Shown: positions 54,500 through 64,000 of the stretch, piece after piece
Numbering within the stretch: position 1 is the stretch's first letter
Layout: every line of letters begins with the position of its first letter
Assembly (NCBI GenBank): GCA_019055375.1
Contig: JAHQIW010000215.1
Location: 1 to 64,000 of the forward strand
Reading direction: 5' to 3'
Origin: Parelaphostrongylus tenuis
Taxonomy: Eukaryota; Nematoda; Chromadorea; Rhabditida; Metastrongylidae
Length of the DNA: 64,000 nucleotides
Notes under the pieces: model-generated
The model's input: only the letters and a program-made list of their open reading frames with translations
Database searches by the model: none
Told to the model about the DNA's origin: nothing
Translations under genes and position numbers: made by a program

Positions 54500-55220
54500 G
54501 CACGCTAATGTACGAAGACTGTTTGGCGATAATCGAGAAACGAAGCAAGTGATAGGAGTACTGGACATTGCACAGTAAAATATGATGAATGCTCGTCTAC
54601 AGCTAGATAAATAGACAAATTTCAGAAAATCATCGTTTATGAATCACTGATTTCAATATACGTTTGTGACCATTAAGAGACTGATGCTTTGCATAGACAT
54701 GCTTACCATTTCCCTCGAAACTATCCTTAGATGGAATTCTTACAAATAGCGACGTCAACTCCTAACAATTTTTGACGATCAGCAGAAACTCATGCAACGG
54801 TAAGTGGGAAACGTGTGAATTTTTCCATATTTTACGATGCAACGAAACAAAGGCAAAAAGGTATTACACTGAAGAACACATTTTGATACACTTTCCTGAA
54901 AACGCCTTCAATCCTTTTGTTGAAGTTCTCTCTCTCTCTGTGTGGCTCATGGAGATTCTACTGGGAGAGTATTGAATATCGTTGTGAGTAATTTGCTAGA
55001 CTGTATCCATCTCTAGGTAAAAACATGCAGCCTTCTTGTCGGAGGTGAAAGATCATCGCATTTCAATTTTCCTTTCACACACTCGACTGCAACTATCGAC
55101 TGAAGTCACTTGTGAGAAAGACGCAGGTGGATATATTAAGAAGCACCGTTATAAAGTCCACTAACGTATTATATAGGCACTATGTCAGCTCAAATATAGG
55201 AAACAAGCTAGTTACCTCTC
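54500..55220. other. No supported gene
   Basis: Short ORFs only (for example 54772-54975) with no recognised domain or paired splice sites. I see nothing to annotate here. Confidence 0.4.
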
Positions 55221-55227
55221 TGAATAG

Positions 55228-55507
55228 ATAAAATGTAGAGCTCTCAACGATGATCAATCCCCTGGGGATGCTCCAAGATTTTATCATCAAATTTGAGCTT
55301 CGTTTGAGGCGACTGAATGAATATCTGGCTTTTACAAAGACTCACCGCGGCGCTACCAATGCATCGAGTCATTAATACTCCTCCTTCTAGCCAAGTCTGT
55401 TACCATTTTTCCGACTCCGGACTTGGACTTGGTGAGCCACAAACGCGAGATCAATTCATCAGCCTTATGCGACGCTGAGCGCTCTAACCACAAAGCCACA
55501 TGCTCTC
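55228..55507 (-). mobile_element. SINE1 copy (diverged)
   Basis: In reverse orientation: GTAGAGCTCTCAACGATGAT, AGCTTCGTTTGAGGCGACTG, GACTTGGTGAGCCACAAACG, and the head complement CTAACCACAAAGCCACATGC. Confidence 0.75.
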
Positions 55508-55514
55508 CCTGTTC

Positions 55515-56030
55515 TGTTAAATTAAGACTGAATTTTCTAACCATTAGGCTTTTTGCCACCTATTCACCATCACATAACGAGACATCACATAGCCTTGGAA
55601 ATATCCGCATTAGAAACCTCTTTCGACACAGATCCATGGGATATAGCAATGTGGATTCACACCGCTTAATTTTTTTCGATTTGGGAAGATAACAACAAGT
55701 GAGTAGGTACGAGATACATGTTTTATAAGCTGAGGGCTAACCGTGCGACTTGAATAATCCCTATTCCGTTACATGAAATGGAGGGAAATAAAACGATAGT
55801 CGATATAATCTATAAGGAAAATCTGAATATTACAAGTTTTATTGTCACAGAAACTCCAAGTGGGCTTCAATAAATCAAAAGGTTATTCAGGAATAAAAAT
55901 AGCTTACGTAATATATAAGATCCATTATTTTTTTAGTGTTGTGTAGAACTTCGAACCTCTGACAGAAGTTCAACTAGTGTTTCACCTATCCTAACTGCGC
56001 GCGCTATCCACTGCACTATTTGGGCTCTTA
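55515..56030 (+). repeat. Segmental duplicate of 15780-16640
   Basis: TTTTGCCACCTATTCACCA, AACCTCTTTCGACACAGAT, GGGAAATAAAACGATAG, and CGCGCGCTATCCACTGCACT with ATTTGGGCTC match the upstream copy in order and strand. The last part is the left tRNA-like arm of a foldback element (minus strand, 55925-56030). Confidence 0.75.
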
Positions 56031-56034
56031 TTAT

Positions 56035-56410
56035 ACCTTTATTTCGAGTGTTTTCTCAAGATTACGCTCAAATTTCAGTAGAGCTCTTCATTATTAATTA
56101 GGCCAACATGTCATGTGGTCCGGTTATGGGCCTTAAGCCCCAATGCACATGTTTCGACCTTACGGTCTCGTCAGTCGAGCAGAGCCCGTCGTCTTTCAAT
56201 CTTTTTATGAACTAATCATCTCGGGAACCTGCTCACCCTACAGAGAGGTTTCGAAGACGAACGATTTACATTTTAAGTCAAAAAGATTGAAAGACGACGG
56301 GCTCTACTCAACTGACGCGACTGTAAGGTCGAAACACATGCATCGGACTGTACAAGAGCCCATTAATAGACCACGCGACATGTTGACTCAAATAATGATG
56401 AAGAGATCTA
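56035..56410. mobile_element. Foldback element FB1 (palindromic copy)
   Basis: The left half has GCCAACATGTCATGTGGTCC, CACATGTTTCGACCTTACGG and CCGTCGTCTTTCAATC. The right half is inverted (AAGATTGAAAGACGACGGGC, GGTCGAAACACATGCATCGG, GACCACGCGACATGTTGAC). It sits between the two tRNA-like arms that are adjacent at 16490-16790, so it entered after the duplication. Confidence 0.8.
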
Positions 56411-56464
56411 CGGGGCTCTCATTCTTTGTTAGCAGTCCTTCTGCAATACAAGGTATCGAGTACA

Positions 56465-56715
56465 GATCAGTAGCATCGGCAGTGCAGTGGCTAGCACGCG
56501 CCCACGGATAAAGTGAGACAGGGATTCAGCTCCGGCCCGAGATGAACAAACTGTCAAAGAGATGGTTAGTTATGAATTCGCCCCGTTATGATGGAGTACT
56601 TATATGTTCAATAATGTTGAATGATATGCAAGAATCTTAACCTCGGACAGAAATCGAACCCGTACATTCTTTCCGTGAGCGCGTATTATCCAATTGCGGT
56701 AGCGATGCTCGTGTT
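56465..56715. repeat. Two tRNA-like arms
   Basis: The plus-strand arm at 56465-56530 (GGCAGTGCAGTGGCTAGCAC, GGGATTCAGCTCC) is the homologue of 16668-16745. The minus-strand arm at 56605-56715 (GGACAGAAATCGAACCCGTA, GAGCGCGTATTATCC) is the homologue of 17205-17300. Confidence 0.5.
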
Positions 56716-56819
56716 TTGCTACCACTCTTTCTGTGATACAAAGTGTCGATCTGTCTGCAACCGACTGGTAACAGTTTGGCCTGGGAAGCATATATTTGCA
56801 CTGAACACAATTACACCGA

Positions 56820-56935
56820 TAAATATACATATACGTGCATGTGTACACATATATATGTACGTATGTATGTAGATATGTATGATATATTCATATGCAAGTA
56901 TATGAATCCATACATATATATTTACAGACATTTAT
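56820..56935. repeat. Alternating purine-pyrimidine microsatellite
   Basis: ACATATACGTGCATGTGTAC, ACATATATATGTACGTATGT and similar words. The overlapping ORFs on both strands are repeat products. Confidence 0.85.
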
Positions 56936-57290
56936 ATGTCAATTTTGATTTCATTTTGATCATATAGTGTAATTATATGTTCAACCGATGTAAGGCTAAT
57001 ATCTAAATGATAAACTCCGCACGAAAAAACTTTCCTACTTTTCTTGCCTTTTTTCCAAAATATAAGTTTTTTGAAAAGCTTACTTAAATATCTACTGATA
57101 ACGTGTAGAGACGCAATTTAATTTCTTTTTTACAAACAAAAATTTGTCAGTATTTCTTCGACTATTGGTGTAGATGGGTCCTGCAAGCAATTATTCACCA
57201 CCGTCGTTTCGCAGTATCTATTGCGTCACTCTTGTGCTGTGGCCACGTGCGCGAGTGGCTGTCGCAGATAAGCCACGGCTATGGAGACTC

Positions 57291-57322
57291 TTCATTTTCT
57301 TCGCACTCGGATTTATATTCAG
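57291..57322 (+). pseudogene. Homologue of the first-exon candidate at 17642
   Basis: ATG and the donor context (TCAG|GTATATTTTA) are conserved, but the exon is 23 bp shorter than its partner, changes phase and encodes METLHFLRTR. It lies in the homologue of the region upstream of 17.7 kb. A longer frame from the shared ATGGGTCCTGCAA at 57174 also crosses it. Confidence 0.3.
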
Positions 57323-57842
57323 GTATATTTTACAAGATTTCTCCCTGATCCTTATCCTTTCTGGAAAGAGATCTGAAATTTTGCGGATCAATTAGCTCTT
57401 TGGATATCTTCAAGTATCTCATTACTTTAAACGACATGGGATTTATGAAGCAAACCGCGTTGTGTGTTGAATTCTACAGTCTCTATTACTGCTATCCCAT
57501 GAGGAAAATTAGTAGAAGTTTGTCTGATATTTTTTCCACCTCTATATTCGATTTTTTTTTAAGATCTCGCTTGAAATTGATACATCCTGATAACATATTT
57601 AAGCCTTTCATGAGCTTTGATATGGCACCTAATACAATGCACAGTTGCCACAGTGCTTTTCGTCTAAGCCAATCCCTTCCGGGAACCCCTTACATAGAAG
57701 AATTGTTGATTGACATGTTACACTGCCGCGCGCAAAGGGCGGGAAGGAGGGACGATGATTCTTAAAGTTATTTTAACACTTTCTTCATTGTCATGAAAAA
57801 AATTTCACTAAAATTCCTCCTAAGCAGTGAAGAGGGTAGGGG

Positions 57843-58065
57843 AGCGTGGCCGAGTGTGGCCGAGTGGTTGTGATGCGCGTTGCGACGCTGATCTCCACTC
57901 CAACATCACTCAATAACGAATGCTTTACAGAAGGCCCCAGCTTTGCTATCCTCCAGATTACAACGAGACATTCTCGACCAGTATTTACGACCTTCAAGAA
58001 AAAGGCGAAAAGCGAATTAAATGCTAGAAGTAGTGGAATCGCACACTGGGAATAAAACTGTGGGA
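57843..58065 (+). mobile_element. SINE2 copy
   Basis: GGCCGAGTGGTTGTGATGC (with a partial duplication of GTGGCCGAGT), CACTCCAACATCACTCAATA, and the end ATGCTAGAAGTAGTGGAATC. It sits where the upstream duplicate has its SINE2 at 18468, in the same orientation, so it is an ancestral insertion. Confidence 0.8.
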
Positions 58066-58094
58066 CGAACTTAGTGAAAAAAATTTCAGGAGTA

Positions 58095-58440
58095 ACTCCC
58101 CATAGTTGCAGAGGTTTTTATCTAAGTTTCTCTGTTTCAATGGTGTGACCTCCGCTAGAGTAGCGATCGATATAATGACTGTTCACGAAAGGTTTTTGCT
58201 CAAGTTTTCGAGTATTCAATGGAGTGACTTTTCGCTAAGGCAGCAATGATTTTATTAACTGGTTGCAGAATTATTCTCTAAGTATTCTCCGATTCAGCTG
58301 AATGACTTCTGCTCAAGTACTGATTCATTTCATTGATAACTTGTGGATCTTTTTACCCAAGTTTTCCCCTAATCATTGGACTGTCCCTCAGCAGAGCATT
58401 GATTCATTTGTTGATTGATTGTAACTTTTCTCGTTTATAT
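58095..58440. repeat. Minisatellite homologous to 18735-19110
   Basis: Units with TTGCAGAGGTTTTTATCTAA, CTCAAGTTTTCGAGTATTCA, GGTTGCAGAATTATTCTCTA and so on, about 78 bp apart, more diverged than the upstream array. Confidence 0.65.
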
Positions 58441-58497
58441 TCTTCTTTCGTTACGTCGTATTACCAGTTTCTTAAATCTTTCGCTCAATTTGTTCAA

Positions 58498-58804
58498 TAA
58501 AGGATTAAAGATAAAGCTCTCGGCGCAGATCAACTCTTGAGGGAGGCGCCATGCATTCGTCTCCAATCAATGACTTGGTTTGAGGTGATTGAATGAATAT
58601 CTGCCCTTTGCAATGACTCGCGGTAGGCCTCCCACTGTGTAAAGTCAGTGGCTGCTATATCCCTCCAGACAAGTCTGAACTAGTCTGGTACCAATTTACC
58701 GACCCCGGAGGTATGGATGGCTTGGTGAGCCATGAGTGCGAGATTGAGCCATTGACCACTGTGTGCGACGCAGAGCACCTCGAACCGCTGCGTCACATGC
58801 GCTC
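58498..58804 (-). mobile_element. SINE1 copy (full length)
   Basis: Reverse orientation, from AAAGGATTAAAGATAAAGCT to CGTCACATGCGCTC. The upstream duplicate has its SINE1 after the minisatellite in the opposite orientation (19271), so these are separate insertions near the same place. Confidence 0.87.
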
Positions 58805-59069
58805 AATTTTTTCGTATGGTCGGAAAATTATCGGGAAAAGTGGTCAAGAAATTTCTAGAAAAAGGGTTTGTTTGATTAGAACAGGTTGTTCTTCCATTAA
58901 TAATAAGTCTAGTAATTGGATAGTAACATCACTGGTTCATTACGAGTTTGATCAAGTACGTAGGCAAGTCCATTGTAAACCTTAAGGATTCATTTTTTCT
59001 CAATAAGTCTCCAAGAGATTCACGTATCTATTATTGCCGTGGTCTATAGAAGGTTTATTATTTGAAGTT

Positions 59070-59930
59070 AACTGTGATCTTGAAGAACCCGCTGCAGTTC
59101 TCACCAAACACCGCCGCTTATAAGATACGTTAGTTTCTCCATTTTCGTTAGGCACGTATTGTTTTATTGAGGAGATTCTTGATGAGGTGGGGGAAAAGGA
59201 ACATGCTAATGATATATTCAAGAATAGAATGCTGTCTAGTGTTTATGATCATTGATGGAGCACATATGACGGATTGGTTAGAGGTGCTCTGCGACACACA
59301 GTGATCGACTTATGGATGGTTGATGGTTCGATTTCTGTTCAAGGCTCACCAAGCTATCCATCCTCCTGACTCGGCGAATTGGTACGAGTTTTTTCTGGGA
59401 GGGAGGCAGCAGTGACTTCATACATGCAGGCCGTTGCGAGTCATTGTAAAGGCCATATAGGCATTCAGTTACCTTAATTAATTCTAGATCAAGATTAATG
59501 AATGGTGCACCCCTGCGAGATTTATAGATGAGAGTTTTATCCGATTAATTTTCAATCATTTTGATATTTCGACACCTTGAGTATTCGGAAATCGGCCAGC
59601 TCGGTGAGAGAAACCCTTGTAGAGGAAAAATGTTGCCAAGTCGTCTGCTGCTGTCTCGAAATGCCGCACACGCATCGATAGTGATCCCTTGTTTGCTTTG
59701 GCGGACTTTCACCAATCGTTTGTCTTCGAGACATCGTTTTTTTCATTTAAAACATTTTTGAATAATACTACGACCGTCGTCTGATTGGTTAGCACTCGTG
59801 GCATTCTCGCCGATCAAAATGCCTCCTTTACGGTTTTTTGTCAGAACTTGTCCGCTGGCATAGTTCATAATTTTGTCTACAAGGTCATACCAGTCTATGA
59901 GATTTATTGAAAAGTATTTGGTCTATAAGC
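59070..59930. repeat. Dispersed repeat R4, copy 3
   Basis: GAGATTCTTGATGAGGTGGG, GGAACATG, CTGCTGCTGTCTCGAAATGC and CAATCGTTTGTCTTCGAGAC correspond to copy 1 in order. The minus strand reads MRVRHFETAADDLA, the R4 motif. A SINE1 lies in the middle, as in copy 1. Confidence 0.65.
59258..59542 (+). mobile_element. SINE1 copy inside R4
   Basis: GAGCACATATGACGGATTGG (damaged A box), GATGGTTCGATTTC, CAAGGCTCACCAAGCTATCC, GTCATTGTAAAGGCCATATA and the end GAGAGTTTTATCC. Confidence 0.75.
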
Positions 59931-60139
59931 TGATTGAAGGAAAATAACTACACCGATGGATGAAGACGAGTATTCATTCAGAGTTAGGTTGAAGTTTTCT
60001 ATATCAACGACCCCGCACGTCACAGTAGATCAATTGTAGTAATAGTTTCGCAGGTCGTCGTACGTATTGGTCTCGTAACCTCTCTCTAAATTTTATCATG
60101 GTGTGAACAGCATTTTTGAGAAAAAGAACTTCGTTTATT

Positions 60140-60490
60140 TTTTGTTTGGTAGCAGAGTATGAAACAGATTTTCTTTACTGAACAAGAGCTTTTCACAAGA
60201 ATGTTAGTAGTCATTCGAAAGCTAAAATCTCTACCTACTGCGATACATTGCCGTTTGTATTAAAGTCTTTTCATAGCGCTTCAGCGAAAAGAAAACATTT
60301 GTGTTTCACACGCGTATAATTCCGCAGGATAAAGCTCTTTCTATAAACTATCAGTGAACATTCGATACCGAAAGATATACCATTCCAACGCTATGCTCAT
60401 TTACTGGAAAGACCGCCTCTCTGCAGTGCAGCAGGGAAAATAAATTTGATTCACACACGGGAGCATGTGTTCTTTGGCTAATCTACGGCG
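60140..60490. repeat. Repeat shared with 52080-52460, part inverted nearby
   Basis: GAGCTTTTCACAAGAATGTT, ATTCGAAAGCTAAAATCTCT, AGCGAAAAGAAAACATTTGT. Its inverted partner at 60750-60870 has GAGGTTTAAGCTTTCGAACG and AACACTCTTATGAGAAGATC. The two arms enclose about 500 bp and may be ends of one element. Confidence 0.6.
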
Positions 60491-60949
60491 GGGGTCGGGC
60501 GCAGAAAGGACACCAGCCGTTCCAACGCGGGCCACAGGTCGATGGCAGTTAAGCGGGTCACATGTGAAGTGCGATTACTCCAATTAGAAATTATTTCTCC
60601 GCTTTGGAAAAAAAAATTCCGGATTAAACATATGACCTCGATACTACAAAATTTCTACTACATGTTCTTATGCTTTTCGTGCTTCCACTAAAGTAATAGT
60701 ACAATTGTGATGCTGATGTAAAACATAATTTCACTATGTATTTCAAAACTTCATGAAAAGCCTCTTTCAAAAACGATCACGTACGGCATTAGCCAGAGGT
60801 TTAAGCTTTCGAACGTTTTCTAACACTCTTATGAGAAGATCTTTTCCTGCGAAAAGGATCATTTCTTCATCTCGTGCTACCAAACGGAAAAGTATGAAGA
60901 CTCTTTTGATTGGAATTCTGTTTTCTATTGATGGCCAATGTAACTGGAT

Positions 60950-61178
60950 AGGGAGCTCCGTTGTTGAGTGATTGTGATGCTCGTCGCGGCTGGCGTGGTA
61001 CCGAACCCCCCAACACCCTTCATCACTCAGGAACGAACGCGTGTGGAACGCCGCAGCAAGCTCTTTTCGAGATTACAAGGGGACACGCTCAATCAGTATT
61101 CTACGACATTTAAGAAGAAGATGAAAAGAACGATTTTTTGTTAGAAGTATTGAGATCCGTACGGTGAAAAATTACCGT
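60950..61178 (+). mobile_element. SINE2 copy
   Basis: TTGAGTGATTGTGATGCTCG, CCCCCCAACACCCTTCATCA, GAACGCCGCAGCAAGCTC and the end TTAGAAGTATTGAGATCCGT. Confidence 0.75.
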
Positions 61179-61244
61179 GAAGGCGGACAATGAAATGTCT
61201 AGAATTGGATAGGTAAACACCACCAAAGTTCAGAATGATTTTGC

Positions 61245-61690
61245 ATCAAATGCTCAATAAAGTTCATTCTATTTCTAAAGAATTAGATGCACATTTCATC
61301 GGACACCACCGCGTTTAGCGCAACTGATCTGCCACTTTTGTTAGGATCATCGTCTTTGATCAAGAGATTCTCGATGAAAATGAAAAAGAAGAACATGTTC
61401 ATTATATGATGAAGCTTAGAGGTTGTCTTGTAGTGTGTCCGCGATCATTGATGATGCTTCGATGGCTCGGGTCTTGGAAAGTCTGTTTAGTCACTGAGAC
61501 GATCCTCGCGGAATTTTCTGCTGCCGTCTCGATCTCGTTGCGCGCATCTGGAGTAATCCCTTTCACTTTCTTTTGGCTGGCCAGTACAAAGTCCACGGTA
61601 ACCTCTTTGTCCAACAGTCAATCAATTTATTCTCTTTTCAATTAAATCATCTCGCTGTCTAAATAGAAAGTGCTGTGCTTTGGTTTTGGT
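61245..61690. repeat. Dispersed repeat R4, copy 4
   Basis: AAGAGATTCTCGATGAAAAT, GAACATG, CTGCTGCCGTCTCGATCTCG and CGCGCATCTGGAG match copy 2 closely. The minus strand has the longest surviving frame of the family (61402-61614), with GITPDARNEIETAAENSARI followed by VSVTKQTFQD. There is no recognised domain. Confidence 0.65.
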
Positions 61691-61699
61691 CGTGTGTTC

Positions 61700-62480
61700 A
61701 GAGACTTTTCTAGGCTTACTGATGTACTGCATTTATGGTTTTGTAGCCAGCTTACCAATGTCAATGGTACCTAGCTCTCTACAATTTTTTTACTGAACTA
61801 GAAAGTATAAATACATAGATTACTTAAAGTTGTACAATTTAGTAGTCACCGTGGTTCATTCATCGGAAGTCACTGTGGAATCGTTTTCGGGGCGACCACT
61901 CTCTTCCATTCTTTCTTTGAATTCCACGTAAATGTATATTGCTTTTGGTGAGCTTAGATACCATGGTATGGTTGAAAGAAAAACGCAAACGTTGGAAAAC
62001 TATTTTTTTATCATTTTTCAAAGAAAATTGTGGCGCATATGGTCCCGATTTGGTTATTTGGATGCAGTCGTAGTCGGATTGGTTCCTATTTTATTAGAAT
62101 GCGATGTTCCAAGGCGAATTTGCGTCCTCTTGTGTTAAGAACTGTAATTACTCTTCCGCCATTCCCACAGGTCGTGGTCCATATGTCAAACAAGGCAGAA
62201 CTTGTCTGGCCTTCGTCATCGTTGCAGGCAATGGGAGTGCAGTGTCCTAAATTTACAATAGTTGATATTGCGAAGATAAGATTGCATCAAAAAAAAGAAA
62301 ATTTACATAATTGCGTGATAAGTAGCATGAATAAAGCGGAGCGTGAAATTTGGAACTAGATGGTTTTTTTTACCAGAATATGGACATATTTGTGAAATGT
62401 TTGTGATGAGAAATTAAGGATTTCTATCTAAGTAAAACTAAGGAAAACTGAAGTGGTCAGTGGAGCACTCTATCAGGAAG
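61700..62480 (+). repeat. Segmental duplicate of 39110-41100
   Basis: CCAGCTTACCAATGTCAATG, TACAATTTAGTAGTCACCG and GGGGCGACCACTCTCTTCCA match 39140-39320. GGTATGGTTGAAAGAAAAAC onward matches 40500 onward. About 1.1 kb of the upstream copy, including the exon at 39568, is absent here. Confidence 0.75.
62098..62250 (+). CDS. Duplicate of the terminal exon candidate at 40667
   Basis: Acceptor CCTATTTTATTAG, phase 0, 50 codons then TAA. It reads NAMFQGEFASSCVKNCNYSS, then GRGPYVKQGRTC and AFVIV. The frame, Cys positions and stop region parallel 40667-40831. The exon expected upstream is deleted in this copy, so if the gene was once real this copy is probably not expressed as such. Confidence 0.35.
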   Translation, partial: NAMFQGEFASSCVKNCNYSSAIPTGRGPYVKQGRTCLAFVIVAGNGSAVS

Positions 62481-62649
62481 CAGGGCGCTGTGTTTGCCTC
62501 TCTATTACTCTCGCAATCAACGTGAAAACATTATCGGTGGTTCCGCAGTTCAGTCTGCTTTTCAGAGAGATTTCAGAGTGCGCTGTACAAGCGGAAATAT
62601 TTACATCTCACAGTCGGAGTTTTCTTCGCTCTTAATAGTTTATAGATGC

Positions 62650-63690
62650 ACAAAAAGTTTATGAGCGTGAGAAGAAAATTATGGAGCACCAAAATAATAC
62701 AATGGGCTTGAAGTTTCTTCCCAAAATGATAAAGGCAACCACTGTTGAATGATGAAAATCGCGCGCTGCATGCGAAAGTCGACCAGTAGCCAACCAGGAA
62801 GTGTTAAAAGCTAGAAAACAAATAACAATGGATAGTAAAAAAAATCGACTCCATTATATCCTCACAACGTGAATTTTCTATAGTCGCGTTATTCAGCAAT
62901 TCGCAAGCGAAATGGCAACTTTTTCGTTGGACTGGTCACCATTTCTGAAAAGCAGCGAAACAACATTGAATGAAATAAAATAACTCCTTTTGCGCACAAC
63001 TTTGAAATTATGAAGTGTAAAATACATGGCTAAGTGACAATGTATAGTATGGCAGATGGTTGACGTAGACCTCACCACGGTCATCTATAAGGTCGATCTA
63101 GTGAAGTGTAGTACAAACAAACGTCGAAAAAAATTCCCAAGACTGAATACCAAGTAACATCGACATAGAATAAATCAGCATTTCAATCATAATAAGCTGT
63201 TCTGAGGTGGTGATAATAGTGTTTATTGAACAGTAGTAATGCAGTGCAATACAGAGTTTACTAATGCATACAACAGTACAATAATACATATAATACAACA
63301 CAGTGGCTAACTTTTTGACGTCTCGCCTTCTTCAAAGCTGGAAAAGATGAATTGATTTGCAATCCGCTCCAAAAACCTCTATAATTCCAACGGAAAACGT
63401 AAGAAACAAATTTTGGATCGCTTAGTAAAAAGTTCAATTTAAAGAATTTATCGTTTAGATAGTTATCCATTGCAGACCAGCCAAGCAGAGTCAGTGCATG
63501 AGTGAGGCTATTCCTGACTCAAGCCGAGAAGATTAGATCAAGGTGTCGTACGACTGAGAATGTGTTATTACACATCTGACATTCTGAATGCTGTTTGAGC
63601 TGAATTTTGAGATTTTCGCGTTGGCTGTTGTGTGTAAGAGAGGGTTCTCTATTCGTGGCACGAATTCTTCCGATATTCAAAATTTGTACA
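62650..63690. other. No supported gene
   Basis: AT-rich sequence with short minus-strand ORFs (62893-63470) without domains or splice support. The last part, 63700-63870, matches 41530-41720 (GTGTCATCACAA, GAGTTTTGTATTACTAT) and closes the segmental duplication. Confidence 0.4.
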
Positions 63691-64000
63691 ACTTGACTCT
63701 ACTCGCTGTGATAATTTGTGTCATCACAAACATACGTGAACAGAGAAAGTTTTGTATGGTGTAACTACTGCGGCTCATTTCAAATATTTCAATGAGTTTT
63801 GTATTACTATGAAAATACTTTGGACTTTTAAATATCCACTATCAACCGTAATGCGAATCGAAAAAATGAAGAAAGCACAATAACGCGTGCTATACTTCAA
63901 TCAACGTCTCCCATCTCTACTGTCAGCTATAATCCAATGTAAGCACCGAAACTGCAAACCGCAAAGAGAAGTGTTTCGTAATCATGCGTGACATTGCACG

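Overview
The window reads as repeat-rich, gene-poor nuclear DNA of a nematode, most likely a strongylid (clade V, hookworm-like). The support is decayed RTE-clade LINEs of the kind common in those worms, several mariner relicts, two tRNA-headed SINE-like families, many palindromic DNA elements, and short AG/GT-bounded exons with introns as small as 61 bp. The organism call is inference. No prokaryotic gene organisation, rRNA or CRISPR is present, and no complete gene can be read. All coding calls are single exons or relics judged from reading frame, splice sites and phase, so they are weaker than alignment-based calls.

Layout. 1-500 is a nearly pure G tract. 0.9-3.0 kb holds three coding-like exons, including an Ig-like relic. 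3.3-3.9 kb is a near-perfect palindrome carrying tRNA-like genes, followed by a mariner relict. 7.15-7.9 and 13.8-14.8 kb are copies of one repeat. 10.7-12.7 kb is a satellite with a ~189 bp higher-order unit made of four submonomers. 15.8-23.7 kb is packed with SINEs, foldbacks, microsatellites and a LINE nested inside a SINE. 25.3-25.8 kb holds two opposed mariner relics. 26.9-40.8 kb carries plus-strand exon candidates, including a duplicated cassette at 34.4-37.3 kb. 37.4-38.3 kb is a long-TIR element with a minus-strand exon pair inside. 42.35-43.09 kb is an internally deleted mariner with both TIRs and a TA duplication. 47.2-49.1 and 52.9-54.4 kb are RTE reverse-transcriptase relics.

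The main large-scale structure is a collinear segmental duplication. Landmarks at 55.5-63.9 kb match, in the same order and strand, landmarks at 15.8-22.6 and 39.1-41.7 kb. The second copy lacks the middle, where most of the exon candidates lie, and the two copies have since gained different insertions.

The most unusual local feature is a family of foldback elements whose arms carry 71-72 nt tRNA-like sequences. Most pairs face outward, several are followed by a T run, and the best copies fold as complete cloverleafs with a GGA-containing anticodon loop.
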